Source of the DNA: Patescibacteria group bacterium
GTDB lineage: Bacteria > Patescibacteria > Microgenomatia > Daviesbacterales > UBA10151
Direction of reading: 5' to 3'
Assembly (NCBI GenBank): GCA_023487645.1
Contig: JAMDBX010000074.1
Span: 1 to 17,347 of the forward strand
DNA length: 17,347 nt
The position numbers were made by a program, and so were the translations under genes. A model generated the notes under the pieces. The model ran no database searches and was not told the origin of the DNA. It saw only the letters and a program-made list of their open reading frames with translations. Positions 1 through 7,273 of this stretch are shown here, piece after piece (positions within the stretch are counted from its first letter, which is position 1; each line of letters starts with the position of its first letter).

Positions 1-225
1 CCGACCCAATTCATTACCGATATTACAACTCCTATTCAGATCCAAGTAGGCTCTGCTGATGATACGGTGCCACCCAACTTTTCCTCATCATTGAGTGGCA
101 AACTGAAAAGCTCCAGCAAAAATGTTGATTATATTGAGTACCCCGGCGCTGATCACAACTTAACTCCCAGTCTTTCCCAGGTCATGTCACAAGCAATATC
201 TTTTTTTGATAAATATTTAAAGTAG
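1..225 (+). CDS. Alpha/beta hydrolase, C-terminal fragment (5' end outside window)
   Basis: An open frame runs from base 1 to a TAG at 223-225 and gives the last 74 residues of a protein. Two features fit the end of an alpha/beta-hydrolase of the dienelactone hydrolase / prolyl oligopeptidase type: a strand followed by GSADDTVPP (fragment residues 17-25), where the Asp would be the catalytic acid, and PGADHNL (48-54), where His52 would be the catalytic histidine. The nucleophile Ser and the rest of the fold lie upstream of the window, so substrate and location cannot be judged. The gene converges on gpmA with no intergenic base: this stop ends at 225 and the gpmA stop begins at 226. No terminator hairpin is visible between them. 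The fold is fairly clear; the exact family is not. Confidence 0.75.
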   Translation, partial: PTQFITDITTPIQIQVGSADDTVPPNFSSSLSGKLKSSSKNVDYIEYPGADHNLTPSLSQVMSQAISFFDKYLK

Positions 226-834
226 TCAGGAGTTTAAAATCTGTTTATCAATAATTTTCCCACTATTATCAACTGAATAAACTAAAATTTGGCCGATCGG
301 GATTTCCAGTTTAGCAATATTTTCATCGGAAATATTTTCCAGAAATTTAACCAATGCCCGCAAAGAATTTCCATGCGCCACCGCTAAAACATTTTTGCCT
401 TTTTGTAAATCCGGCAAGATTTTTTCCCTGTAAAAAGGCACTACCCTGTTATAAACATCCTTTAAGGTTTCACCCTCCGGCACCGGAAAATCCCAACCTC
501 TCCTTAAGCGGGTAAACCTTTCCTGTCCCAATTCATTTTCCATCTCCCATTTATTCTTACCCGTATATATTCCATAATCCCGTTCATTTAAAGCCGGATT
601 GGCTGCAACCGGACAAATCAAACCTAAACTATTACAAATCTCTTCAGAGGTCTGCTTAACCCTGCTAAGCTCAGAGGTATAAACTAAATCAATTCTTATT
701 CCTTTTAAAGACCCTGCCATTTCTTTGGCCTGCCTTTTGCCTTCTTCGCTTAAGGGAATATCCGTTAATCCTTGCCACTTACCAGCTGCATTCCACTCAG
801 TTATTCCATGTCTTGCCAAAATTAGATACGCCAT
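226..834 (-). CDS. gpmA: 2,3-bisphosphoglycerate-dependent phosphoglycerate mutase, short form
   Basis: Interconverts 3-phosphoglycerate and 2-phosphoglycerate in the cytoplasm. The histidine phosphatase signature ARHG is at residues 7-10, with His9 the phospho-acceptor. Glu84 lies in LNERDYG, and the second catalytic His154 sits in VAHGNSLRAL, which is typical of the GpmA subgroup and not of broad-specificity phosphatases. At 202 aa it is shorter than the 228-250 aa usual for GpmA, mainly because the loop between RRGWDFPVP and GETL (about 113-123) is trimmed. The ATG at 834 overlaps the 3' end of enolase by 13 bp. It is preceded by a strong Shine-Dalgarno (GGAGGAGA, 845-852) inside enolase, which suggests coupled translation. 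It is the last gene of the ppsA-eno-gpmA run and makes the substrate for its neighbour enolase. Confidence 0.93.
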   Translation of the reverse strand: MAYLILARHGITEWNAAGKWQGLTDIPLSEEGKRQAKEMAGSLKGIRIDLVYTSELSRVKQTSEEICNSLGLICPVAANPALNERDYGIYTGKNKWEMENELGQERFTRLRRGWDFPVPEGETLKDVYNRVVPFYREKILPDLQKGKNVLAVAHGNSLRALVKFLENISDENIAKLEIPIGQILVYSVDNSGKIIDKQILNS

Positions 835-2003
835 ATTTTTTCAATCTCCTCCAGTCTTCGATATTTAACTAACCTTTCCTGCTGTAAAGGGCAGCCGGAT
901 TTTAATCCGTCTGCCCCTAACCCCGCTGCGAAATCGGCAATAAAATTATCCATAGTTTCTCCGGACCGATGAGAGACAATAATTTTCCAACCATAACTTT
1001 TAGCCAAAACTGCCGCATTGATCGCTTCTGTTACCGAACCAATTTGATTGGGTTTAATAATTACGGCATTAACAGCATTTCTCTCATAGGCCAGCTTAAT
1101 ACTTTCTACGTTAGTTGTTGTTAAATCATCGCCCACAATCCAAACTTTTTCACCTAAATTGGTCATGATTTTTTCAAACCCTTCCCAGTCATTTTCCGCG
1201 AAAGGATCCTCTATGGAAAGTAGTTGGTAGTTAACAGCAAGTAGCTGGTAGTAAGAGATTAAGTCATCTCTATCCATAATCTTTCCGCTAACATTATATG
1301 AATCATTTTCCAAAAAAGTTGAAGCAGCAATATCAAGCCCTGATTTTGCATTTCCAGTTATTTTGCCCATCACTTCCTGCAAAATTCTTAGGCCAATTTC
1401 CGGATCTTTAGAAGGCACAGTAAATCCACCCTCATCTCCCATTTTTAATTTGCCAAATTCTTCATGTTCATATTCTGCCAATGCTTTAATAAATTCCCCA
1501 ACCATATTTAAACTTTCCTTTGGTGAATTTGTTTGGGGAATAAATAAGTATTCCTGAAAGGGCAAGGAGTTTTCAGCATGCACCCCGCCTTCTATTAAAT
1601 TAAAAAAACATAAGGGCAATTTTGTCTCTTGTTTAGAAATTTTGGAAATCAGTTGAAAAGTTTCCAGATTTTGCAGTTTAGCCCAAGCCCTAACAAAAGC
1701 AATACTTAGGGCTAAAATTAAATTACCACCTAAATTTTCTTTCTTTGGAGTTCCATCCAATTGAATCAAAAATTGGTCAAATTCTTCCAATGAATTAAAA
1801 TCCCGAATTAACTTAGGTTTTATCTCATCCAATTTTTGGATGACTGCTTGAGGATCTAAAACAAATACCTCATTAGAACCTTTGCTTTTGCCCGATGGTA
1901 CACTGGCAGCACCCTGTACTCCATCCACCACCAATTCCGCTTCCAGCGTTGGCTCTTTACGGGAGTCGTTTATTATCTTTAGATTAACTTGACCAATCTT
2001 CAT
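822..2003 (-). CDS. eno: Enolase (phosphopyruvate hydratase), streamlined and divergent
   Basis: Interconverts 2-phosphoglycerate and PEP. Expected catalytic and Mg-binding residues are present: GDEGG with Glu191, Asp224 (GLDIAAS), SIEDP with Glu265, Asp292 (GDDLT), Lys317 in IIKPNQIGS, His345 in SHRSGET, Lys368 in LKSG, and His142/Glu151 in GGVHAENSLPFQE. The protein has 393 aa against roughly 415-430 in most bacteria, with shortened loops and no C-terminal tail. Several usually invariant segments differ: DSRGNPT reads DSRKEPT (13-19), SGAST reads SGKSK (37-41), and the segment after Lys368 reads CPLQQER where an Arg-Ser/Asp pattern is usual. The start ATG is one base after the ppsA stop and the end overlaps gpmA, so it is the middle gene of a three-gene unit. 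Function is likely retained because all acid/base and metal residues are there. Confidence 0.93.
   Translation of the reverse strand: MKIGQVNLKIINDSRKEPTLEAELVVDGVQGAASVPSGKSKGSNEVFVLDPQAVIQKLDEIKPKLIRDFNSLEEFDQFLIQLDGTPKKENLGGNLILALSIAFVRAWAKLQNLETFQLISKISKQETKLPLCFFNLIEGGVHAENSLPFQEYLFIPQTNSPKESLNMVGEFIKALAEYEHEEFGKLKMGDEGGFTVPSKDPEIGLRILQEVMGKITGNAKSGLDIAASTFLENDSYNVSGKIMDRDDLISYYQLLAVNYQLLSIEDPFAENDWEGFEKIMTNLGEKVWIVGDDLTTTNVESIKLAYERNAVNAVIIKPNQIGSVTEAINAAVLAKSYGWKIIVSHRSGETMDNFIADFAAGLGADGLKSGCPLQQERLVKYRRLEEIEKIWRI
845..852 (-). promoter_or_regulatory. Shine-Dalgarno of gpmA inside the enolase gene
   Basis: Minus-strand GGAGGAGA lies 10 nt before the gpmA ATG and within the last enolase codons. 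It supports the ATG at 834 as the start and re-initiation by ribosomes finishing enolase. Confidence 0.7.
1218..1254 (-). repeat. 21-bp imperfect tandem duplication within enolase
   Basis: Two copies of about AAGTAG(T/C)TGGTAGT(T)AA start at 1218 and 1239 on the plus strand, a period of 21 bp (7 codons). On the coding strand they give the heptads YYQLLAV and NYQLLSI just before the conserved SIEDP strand. Normal enolases have the same length here but no repeated sequence. Confidence 0.65.
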
Positions 2004-2004
2004 C

Positions 2005-4377
2005 TCAACTTCGTTCTAATTTGTGGACAGCGAGAGTAGTTTGGATAAGAGTATCAGGGTTTAAGGAAATACTGTCAATACCGGCTTTGACTAAAAATTC
2101 CACAAAATCAGGGTAATCAGATGGCGCTTGACCGCAAATGCCAATGTATTTGCCCCGGGCTTTACATTTTTTTATTACTTGAGTAATCAAACCTTTTACA
2201 CTTTCATCATTTTCATTGGCAATACCTTTAATTTTTTCATTACCGTCCCGGTCAATTCCTAAAGTTAGTTGAGTCAAATCATTGCTGCCGATACTCATCC
2301 CGTCAAACACATCCAAAAATTTATCAGCCAGTATTACGTTGGCCGGAATCTCACACATTACATAAACTTTAAGTTTGGGGAACTTATTCTTAGTCAAACC
2401 ATTGTCTTCCATTAATTTGATAACTTTTCTACCTTCTTCCGCAGTCCGACAAAACGGCACCATCACCATGGTATTATTTAAACCCATTTCCCCGATCACC
2501 TTTTTGATCGCTCCAATTTCCAAAACGAAAGCTCGGGCAAACTCGGGTGAATAATAGCGGGATGCCCCCCTCCAACCAATCATCGGATTTTCTTCAACCG
2601 GTTCAAATAAATATCCGCCTAACAAAGACCTGTATTCATTAGTTTTAAAATCAGAAAAACGAACAATCACCGGGTTGGGATAAAAACTCGCGGAAATTTT
2701 GGCAATGCCGTAAGCCAGTTTTTCAACATAAAATTTTTTCTTATCAGGATATCCTTCAGTTTTTTTATTAACTGCAGCTTTAACTTTTGGCGGCAGTTTC
2801 TCATAATTAATTAAAGTTAGCGGATGAATGCCGATATTAGACGCAATAATAAATTCTTCACGGGCCAGCCCCACTCCTTTATTGGGCAGAAAGGATTTTT
2901 CAAAAGCGGTTTCCGGAGTAGCAATGTTAATCATAATATGAGTTTTAGTTTCCGGAATTTTTGAGGCATCGTGCTCCACCACCTTAAAATGCAATTTCCC
3001 TTGATAAACTACTCCTTCAGTACCGGAACAATCAACTGTAATCTCCTCACCGCTTTTGATTTTCGTTGTAGCGTGAACACAGCCAACAACTGCCGGAATC
3101 CCCAACTCCCGGGAAACTATCGCCGCATGAGAAGTCCGTCCGCCTTGATCAGTCACAATCGCTGAGGCAATTTTCATAATCGGCTCCCAATCGGGGTCAG
3201 TCATCTTTGTTACCAACACCTCCCCCTCTTTAAACGACTCAATATCTTTGGGATCCAAAATAACTTTGGCTTGGCCACTGGCTATTTTATTACCAACTGA
3301 TGACCCGCTGACTATTTTTTCACCGCTACCTATTAACACATATTCGCGGATTTTCGAAAAATCCCTAACCGCATGCACTGTTTCCGGCCTGGCCTGAATC
3401 ATGTAAAGCTTGCTGTCCACTCCGTCTTTAGCCCACTCGGTATCCATTGGCGTCCATTTGCCTTTTTTCTTGCTGTAATGCTCTTCAATTTTCATCCCCC
3501 AACTAGCCAACTTTAAAATTTCCGCATCGGTTAAAGTAAATGATTCTTTTTCTTTATCCGAAGTTTCCACTATTTTAGTCGGCCTGTCCTGGCCATAAAC
3601 CATCTTTCTCATTTTGGTTCCCAGCTTTTTCTCGATGATGGAGGAGGTTTTTTTAAAGACCAAAAACTCATCTGGGATAACTTCCCCTTGAACAATCATT
3701 TCCCCCAACCCCCAGGAACCATTGATCAAAACCACATTAGGAAAACCTGTTTCAGTATCAAGCGTAAACATCACTCCGGAACAAGCCAAATCCGAACGGA
3801 CCATTTTTTGCACCCCAACCGATAAATAAACCTTCAGATGATCAAACCCCTTATCAACCCGGTAGGAAATTGCCCGGTCCGTAAACAAAGAAGCCATACA
3901 AGCCCGAATCCCTTCCATAATATTTTCCACCCCCCTAATATTTAAGAAGGTTTCCTGCTCTCCGGCAAAGGAAGCTTCCGGCAAATCTTCAGCCGTAGCA
4001 GATGACCGAACCGCAAAAGCAGTATTCTTACCGTACTGTTTTTCAGCTTTTTCGAAAGCAACTTTGATGGCTTGTTTTAAATCTTCCGGTAAATTAGTAC
4101 TTTTAATTTTTTCCCGGATATTTTTGCCCCGGTTTTGCAGGTTTTCTAAATTCTTGGTATTTAAGTCCTTTAGTTGTTCTTTAATATAATCAGCGAGTCC
4201 GGTTTGCGACAAGAAGTGTTTATAAGCAGTCGCTGTAACCACAAATCCGCCCGGAATATTAATATCCGTCCCCTTAAAGCTCTGAATCATTTCCCCTAAA
4301 GAAGCATTTTTCCCTCCCACCTCAGGAACATCACCAATATCAATCTCTTCAAAGTGTTTGATGTAACCCTCAGACAT
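2005..4377 (-). CDS. ppsA: Phosphoenolpyruvate synthase (pyruvate, water dikinase)
   Basis: Converts pyruvate + ATP + water to PEP + AMP + phosphate; in lineages lacking pyruvate kinase the reverse reaction may yield ATP from PEP. All three domains are seen in 790 aa, the usual length: the ATP-grasp-like nucleotide domain (about 1-340, with GGKNASLGEM at 21-30, FAVRSSATAEDLPEASFAG and the QARPET end), the swivelling phosphohistidine domain (about 360-470, GGRTSHAAIVSRE with catalytic His417), and the C-terminal PEP/pyruvate barrel (about 480-790, GSNDLTQLTLG and GICGQ with catalytic Cys748). The stop is separated by a single base from the enolase start, so pyruvate, PEP and 2-phosphoglycerate steps are encoded together. 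No Shine-Dalgarno precedes the ATG; a -10-like TACAAT lies 10 nt upstream. Pyruvate phosphate dikinase is less likely because of the length and domain spacing. Confidence 0.95.
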   Translation of the reverse strand: MSEGYIKHFEEIDIGDVPEVGGKNASLGEMIQSFKGTDINIPGGFVVTATAYKHFLSQTGLADYIKEQLKDLNTKNLENLQNRGKNIREKIKSTNLPEDLKQAIKVAFEKAEKQYGKNTAFAVRSSATAEDLPEASFAGEQETFLNIRGVENIMEGIRACMASLFTDRAISYRVDKGFDHLKVYLSVGVQKMVRSDLACSGVMFTLDTETGFPNVVLINGSWGLGEMIVQGEVIPDEFLVFKKTSSIIEKKLGTKMRKMVYGQDRPTKIVETSDKEKESFTLTDAEILKLASWGMKIEEHYSKKKGKWTPMDTEWAKDGVDSKLYMIQARPETVHAVRDFSKIREYVLIGSGEKIVSGSSVGNKIASGQAKVILDPKDIESFKEGEVLVTKMTDPDWEPIMKIASAIVTDQGGRTSHAAIVSRELGIPAVVGCVHATTKIKSGEEITVDCSGTEGVVYQGKLHFKVVEHDASKIPETKTHIMINIATPETAFEKSFLPNKGVGLAREEFIIASNIGIHPLTLINYEKLPPKVKAAVNKKTEGYPDKKKFYVEKLAYGIAKISASFYPNPVIVRFSDFKTNEYRSLLGGYLFEPVEENPMIGWRGASRYYSPEFARAFVLEIGAIKKVIGEMGLNNTMVMVPFCRTAEEGRKVIKLMEDNGLTKNKFPKLKVYVMCEIPANVILADKFLDVFDGMSIGSNDLTQLTLGIDRDGNEKIKGIANENDESVKGLITQVIKKCKARGKYIGICGQAPSDYPDFVEFLVKAGIDSISLNPDTLIQTTLAVHKLERS

Positions 4378-4387
4378 ACCTAATCTT

Positions 4388-4393
4388 ATTGTA
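4388..4393 (-). promoter_or_regulatory. Candidate -10 box for the ppsA-eno-gpmA unit
   Basis: Minus-strand TACAAT ends 10 nt before the ppsA ATG in the 58-bp gap behind the broken MFS gene. The -35 side is weak (TTATTA-like at about 17 bp). If used, the mRNA leader would be only about 3-4 nt, in line with the missing Shine-Dalgarno. Confidence 0.4.
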
Positions 4394-4435
4394 GCCTAAT
4401 TTATTTCAATTAATAAAGTATTGTTTTTGTTTTCT

Positions 4436-5211
4436 TTAAGCTTTCCTTCGAATTACGGAGAAAGAAAAAATAAATACCAATAAAGATAAGCTCACCAGCA
4501 CTGCTTCCGACATATAGGGCAAACCCCTAAAGTAACGGTAAATGTAGGCGGCAAAAAACGGACCAATGATCCTGGCAACTGACTGCATGCCCTGATTTGC
4601 TCCCGAAACCCTACCCTGCATCTGGGGACCGACTGCGGCAGAAATTAAACTAGCCTCTGCCGGTTCAAACAAACCATCACCGATATTGAGAATAATTAAA
4701 CCCAAATAAATCAAGATTACAGAAGCAAAAAAAGCAGTTGATGCTACAATTACAAATCCAACAAAAGTCAACACTAATCCCAATATCGCCACTCTTATTT
4801 CACCGAGTTTTGGCAATAATTTATTGATTAAAAACCCCTGGGAAAAATAGTGCTGATATTCCCGCCCGTTAACCCATCAATAATCCGGCCTAAAAATAAT
4901 ACCCACAATGCTCCGCCTATCCCCAACAAAATATAACCGATGGCTGAACCAAATAAACTAATCAAAAGAATTGGCTTTCTGCCGAATCTGTCGCTTAGCG
5001 CCCCTAAACCCGGTGCAGCAAAAAATTGGCAAAAGGCATATACAGACAAAAGTAATCCGACATATAAAGCAATTTCGTGTGGATTTGGGACATATTGTTC
5101 CACCATAAACGGCAGGATGGGAAAAAGAATGCTAAACCCCAGAAAGTTTAAAAACATGGTAACCAGGATAAAGATAAGTTTGTTGTTTTCTGAGGAAAAA
5201 AGTTTATTCAT
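4436..5211 (-). pseudogene. MFS (TetA-like) transporter with internal deletion and frameshift
   Basis: Two adjacent reading frames are the two ends of one major facilitator. The 5' part (5211 to 4828, 127 aa from the ATG) has TM1-TM3, motif A GALSDRFGRKPILL, and the start of TM4 (GRIIDGLTGGNIST), then runs off-frame into PRGF-stop. The 3' part, in another frame, resumes with YFSQGFLINKLLPKLGE (TM7 end and TM7-8 loop) and continues through TM8-TM12 to the stop at 4436. Compared with TetA-type carriers of about 400 aa, roughly 140 residues (TM4 to TM7) are missing and the frame is shifted at about 4840-4870. No working 12-TM carrier can be made, though two half-proteins could be translated (an internal TTG at 4816 is in frame). 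The ATG at 5211 overlaps the kinase stop as TGATG, showing it was once translationally coupled. The original family resembles drug exporters. Confidence 0.85.
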
Positions 5212-6110
5212 CAATTCCGAACCTCTTTTATCGAATGGTCATCATTGATAACAGTGACTTGCTGGGCATGGGCAGAATCATGAGCTAAATTTTTAATCTG
5301 GATGGCAGGGTGGACAGACCGCCAAAAATAGTAAACAAATTCCCGGATTTCCTCTTTGCTCATACCCTTTCCCTGCTTTCGCAACACCTCTTCAGCCTGA
5401 TCCCTCCATTCTAAAGAAATTTGATAATTCGGCACATATAAAACATTCATAAATTCAATCAAATCCCACAAAGACAAATATTCATCCAACTTTTTATTAA
5501 TATCTTTGGCAAACTGGATATGCTCCGGAGTATCTAAAGCAGGTAAACCACTCTCAAATACTGATTCATCTTCCACCCGCCTGGCCCCCAGCATCCAGCC
5601 GTCATAAAAAATAAAATCCGGTTTTTGGGTAACACTTTTCCAACCCACCCTGTCCCCATCTCCGCTCTCTGCCCCTTTGTCATATATTGGTATCTTTACT
5701 TCCATTCCATTCTGCATAACTTGCAGGTCCTTTAAGTTTTGGATGGCTAAAGTAATATCATGAGTAACACCGCGTCTAATATAACGGGGGTCTTTTTGGC
5801 GAAGTTCATTTAATTCGGCATGAGTCAGGTAATGATCATCAATCGATAAAGAAATTGAAGAATGGCCCAGGTGCTTAAGTAAAATTTCCAAAATCTCGCC
5901 TTGGGTAGTTTTACCGGTACCCTGGATGGCAGAAACACCAACGATCAAACCAATTGAATTGCCTTTTTTTTGTTTGACCTCAATTAACTTTTGAATGTAC
6001 GGCAGATAATATCTGTTCAAATCCTGCTTCAAAACTTCTTTGGACACTTCCGGCCGTTTACCAAATACTGGCCTGAAGATTTCTAAATCCTTCTCCGGAT
6101 CAAATTCCAT
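5211..6110 (-). CDS. P-loop kinase, D-glycerate 3-kinase / uridine kinase-like
   Basis: A cytoplasmic ATP-dependent small-molecule kinase of the phosphoribulokinase/uridine kinase superfamily, closest by motif to plant GLYK, yeast Tda10 and bacterial glycerate kinases of that type. Visible motifs in 299 aa: Walker A GVSAIQGTGKTT (58-69), SIDDHYLTH (89-97) with the Asp pair that coordinates Mg and substrate, RGVTHD (113-118, matching the family's G-THD), PIYDKG (141-146) followed by GDGDR, and YDGWMLGAR (169-177, matching the family's EGW-LG). If it phosphorylates D-glycerate it would make 3-phosphoglycerate, the substrate of GpmA in the same gene run. The start overlaps the upstream PAP2 gene by 28 bp and the stop overlaps the MFS ATG (TGATG). 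Substrate is inferred; pantothenate or uridine kinase activity is less likely from the motifs. Confidence 0.75.
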   Translation of the reverse strand: MEFDPEKDLEIFRPVFGKRPEVSKEVLKQDLNRYYLPYIQKLIEVKQKKGNSIGLIVGVSAIQGTGKTTQGEILEILLKHLGHSSISLSIDDHYLTHAELNELRQKDPRYIRRGVTHDITLAIQNLKDLQVMQNGMEVKIPIYDKGAESGDGDRVGWKSVTQKPDFIFYDGWMLGARRVEDESVFESGLPALDTPEHIQFAKDINKKLDEYLSLWDLIEFMNVLYVPNYQISLEWRDQAEEVLRKQGKGMSKEEIREFVYYFWRSVHPAIQIKNLAHDSAHAQQVTVINDDHSIKEVRN

Positions 6111-7015
6111 ATTTTCTCATTATACCTGAAATTAATTTTGTAAAATGGCATCATCAATCTTTGCCAAAGTTTTTCTGCATTTATTACTAAACTAAAAATT
6201 ACTACGGCATATATAACCCCTACTACAATATCAAAAACATAATGTTCCCCAAAATAGACAATTGAAAACCAAACGCCTAGCATATACGGCAAGAATAACA
6301 ACCCTTTAGCTTTATATTTCCGGACTAAAAAGAGCAGAATAAGAAACGGATAAGCTGCATGAAGCGAGGGAACTGCAGCTACCAAATTAACGCCGATAAA
6401 TTTATAAACTGAAGGCAGATTAATTGAATGCGGAAGATTAACAAACACCTGATCCATCACCTTGTGAACCGGCGGAATTAATCCTTGCTGAGCTGCCATC
6501 CAGGGCGGCGTGGCCGGAAAAATTACATAAGTAAAAAAAGCAGCATAGGAAAGTAGCAGTAACGCCAGAAAAAATCGGCGAAAGTATTCTTTATCTTTTA
6601 ACCAAAAAATGAAACCGATTATCATGGGGGCTATAAAATGCGACATATATAAAGCCGTTCCTAAATAGTCATACCAGTGAACTAAACCGTCAGAAAATAA
6701 TGCACTTTGCAAGCTATTTGTCGGCAGGCTTCCAAAAAGCGCTTTGTCGAAATTAATCATCGGATAAATATTGGCCGCCTGCGTCAGCTTTGGCGCCAAC
6801 CCCCGAAGATAATCATAACTAAGCAAAAGTAATATCGGGATAGACCAATCATGTATAAATTGCTTAGTTCTGCCCAGAATGAGAGTAATAAAAAGCGCAA
6901 CTAAGAAAAAAAGGTCAGGAGAAAGCCAAGTTCCATGCCGGATTAAAAAGATGCTGACAATTACAAAATAGGCAATTGGCAGGAAGAGGGTGACTTTGTG
7001 GTATTTTCTACTCAT
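6083..7015 (-). CDS. PAP2-superfamily membrane phosphatase/phosphotransferase (Aur1/Ipt1-like)
   Basis: A polytopic membrane protein of 310 aa with about eight hydrophobic segments (first at 8-25). It carries the lipid-phosphatase motifs in order: an FPATPPW segment (166-172) ahead of the active site, AVPSLHAAYP with His219, and GEHYVFDIVVG with His258 and Asp262 forming the catalytic pair. This arrangement fits the PAP2_3 group, which includes inositolphosphotransferases, rather than a plain undecaprenyl-diphosphate phosphatase. The likely substrate is a membrane lipid phosphate, with the active site facing outwards; the substrate cannot be read from sequence. It follows the 48-aa peptide gene by 36 bp and overlaps the kinase gene by 28 bp. 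Upstream there is no clear Shine-Dalgarno; a GATAAT lies 13-14 nt before the ATG, so a weak promoter of its own is possible. Confidence 0.82.
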   Translation of the reverse strand: MSRKYHKVTLFLPIAYFVIVSIFLIRHGTWLSPDLFFLVALFITLILGRTKQFIHDWSIPILLLLSYDYLRGLAPKLTQAANIYPMINFDKALFGSLPTNSLQSALFSDGLVHWYDYLGTALYMSHFIAPMIIGFIFWLKDKEYFRRFFLALLLLSYAAFFTYVIFPATPPWMAAQQGLIPPVHKVMDQVFVNLPHSINLPSVYKFIGVNLVAAVPSLHAAYPFLILLFLVRKYKAKGLLFLPYMLGVWFSIVYFGEHYVFDIVVGVIYAVVIFSLVINAEKLWQRLMMPFYKINFRYNEKIWNLIRRRI

Positions 7016-7051
7016 CCGTTAGTTTTATTATCCATCATACCAAACCGGTTA

Positions 7052-7198
7052 CTATTTATGATACTGCTGAGTTACCATACCAACTAGTCCAGACAACAGA
7101 TGACTATTTTTGACTCTTGAATGGGTAATACCGAAAATAATAGTTGCTGTAACGACCGCAGCTGCCACTACCGGAATAATTACTCTTCGATTTAACAT
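7052..7198 (-). CDS. Small single-pass membrane peptide (48 aa), unknown function
   Basis: An ATG at 7198 gives 48 residues: a short basic N-terminus (MLNRR), one hydrophobic segment (about 6-24, rich in Val and Ala), then a polar tail ending QQYHK. The frame stays open upstream to a possible start at 7240, but those codons are the Shine-Dalgarno itself (GGAGGTG, 7204-7210, 5 nt from the ATG), so the inner ATG is chosen. A consensus TATAAT (7229-7234) stands upstream, giving a leader of about 25 nt. The N-in/C-out orientation follows from the positive charges. I recognise no family. It opens the minus-strand run leading into the PAP2 gene. Good initiation signals argue that it is a real gene despite its size. 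Confidence 0.65.
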   Translation of the reverse strand: MLNRRVIIPVVAAAVVTATIIFGITHSRVKNSHLLSGLVGMVTQQYHK

Positions 7199-7203
7199 CT
7201 CCT

Positions 7204-7234
7204 CACCTCCCTTTAGTTTGAATGAGCTATTATA
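7204..7234 (-). promoter_or_regulatory. Promoter -10 and strong Shine-Dalgarno of the 48-aa peptide gene
   Basis: Minus-strand TATAAT is at 7229-7234 and GGAGGTG at 7204-7210. The -35 region (about 7252-7257) is poor. This is the best anti-Shine-Dalgarno match in the window. Confidence 0.6.
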
Positions 7235-7273
7235 CAACAATAAGCCAAAAGTGTACCGAGGGAAATTAATAAG

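Noticed and set aside
1363..1557. Plus-strand reading frame opposite enolase (and similar ones opposite ppsA, the ABC genes, the glycosidase-like gene, purM and prs)
   Set aside because: They are antisense to well-supported genes, have no family motifs or start signals, and read as composition shadows.
4411..4437. T-rich tract between ppsA and the MFS remnant as an intrinsic terminator
   Set aside because: No GC-rich hairpin precedes it on either strand, and on the MFS-transcript strand the tract is A-rich.
4841..4850. Programmed ribosomal frameshift joining the two MFS halves at the T5/C3 run
   Set aside because: No good slippery heptamer in the right phase, and a joined product would still lack about 140 residues and TM4-TM7.
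6117..6124. Perfect TATAAT 8 nt before the kinase ATG, as if another leaderless promoter
   Set aside because: It lies inside the PAP2 coding region (codons for Tyr-Asn), has no recognisable -35, and the genes overlap by 28 bp, so co-transcription is the simpler reading.
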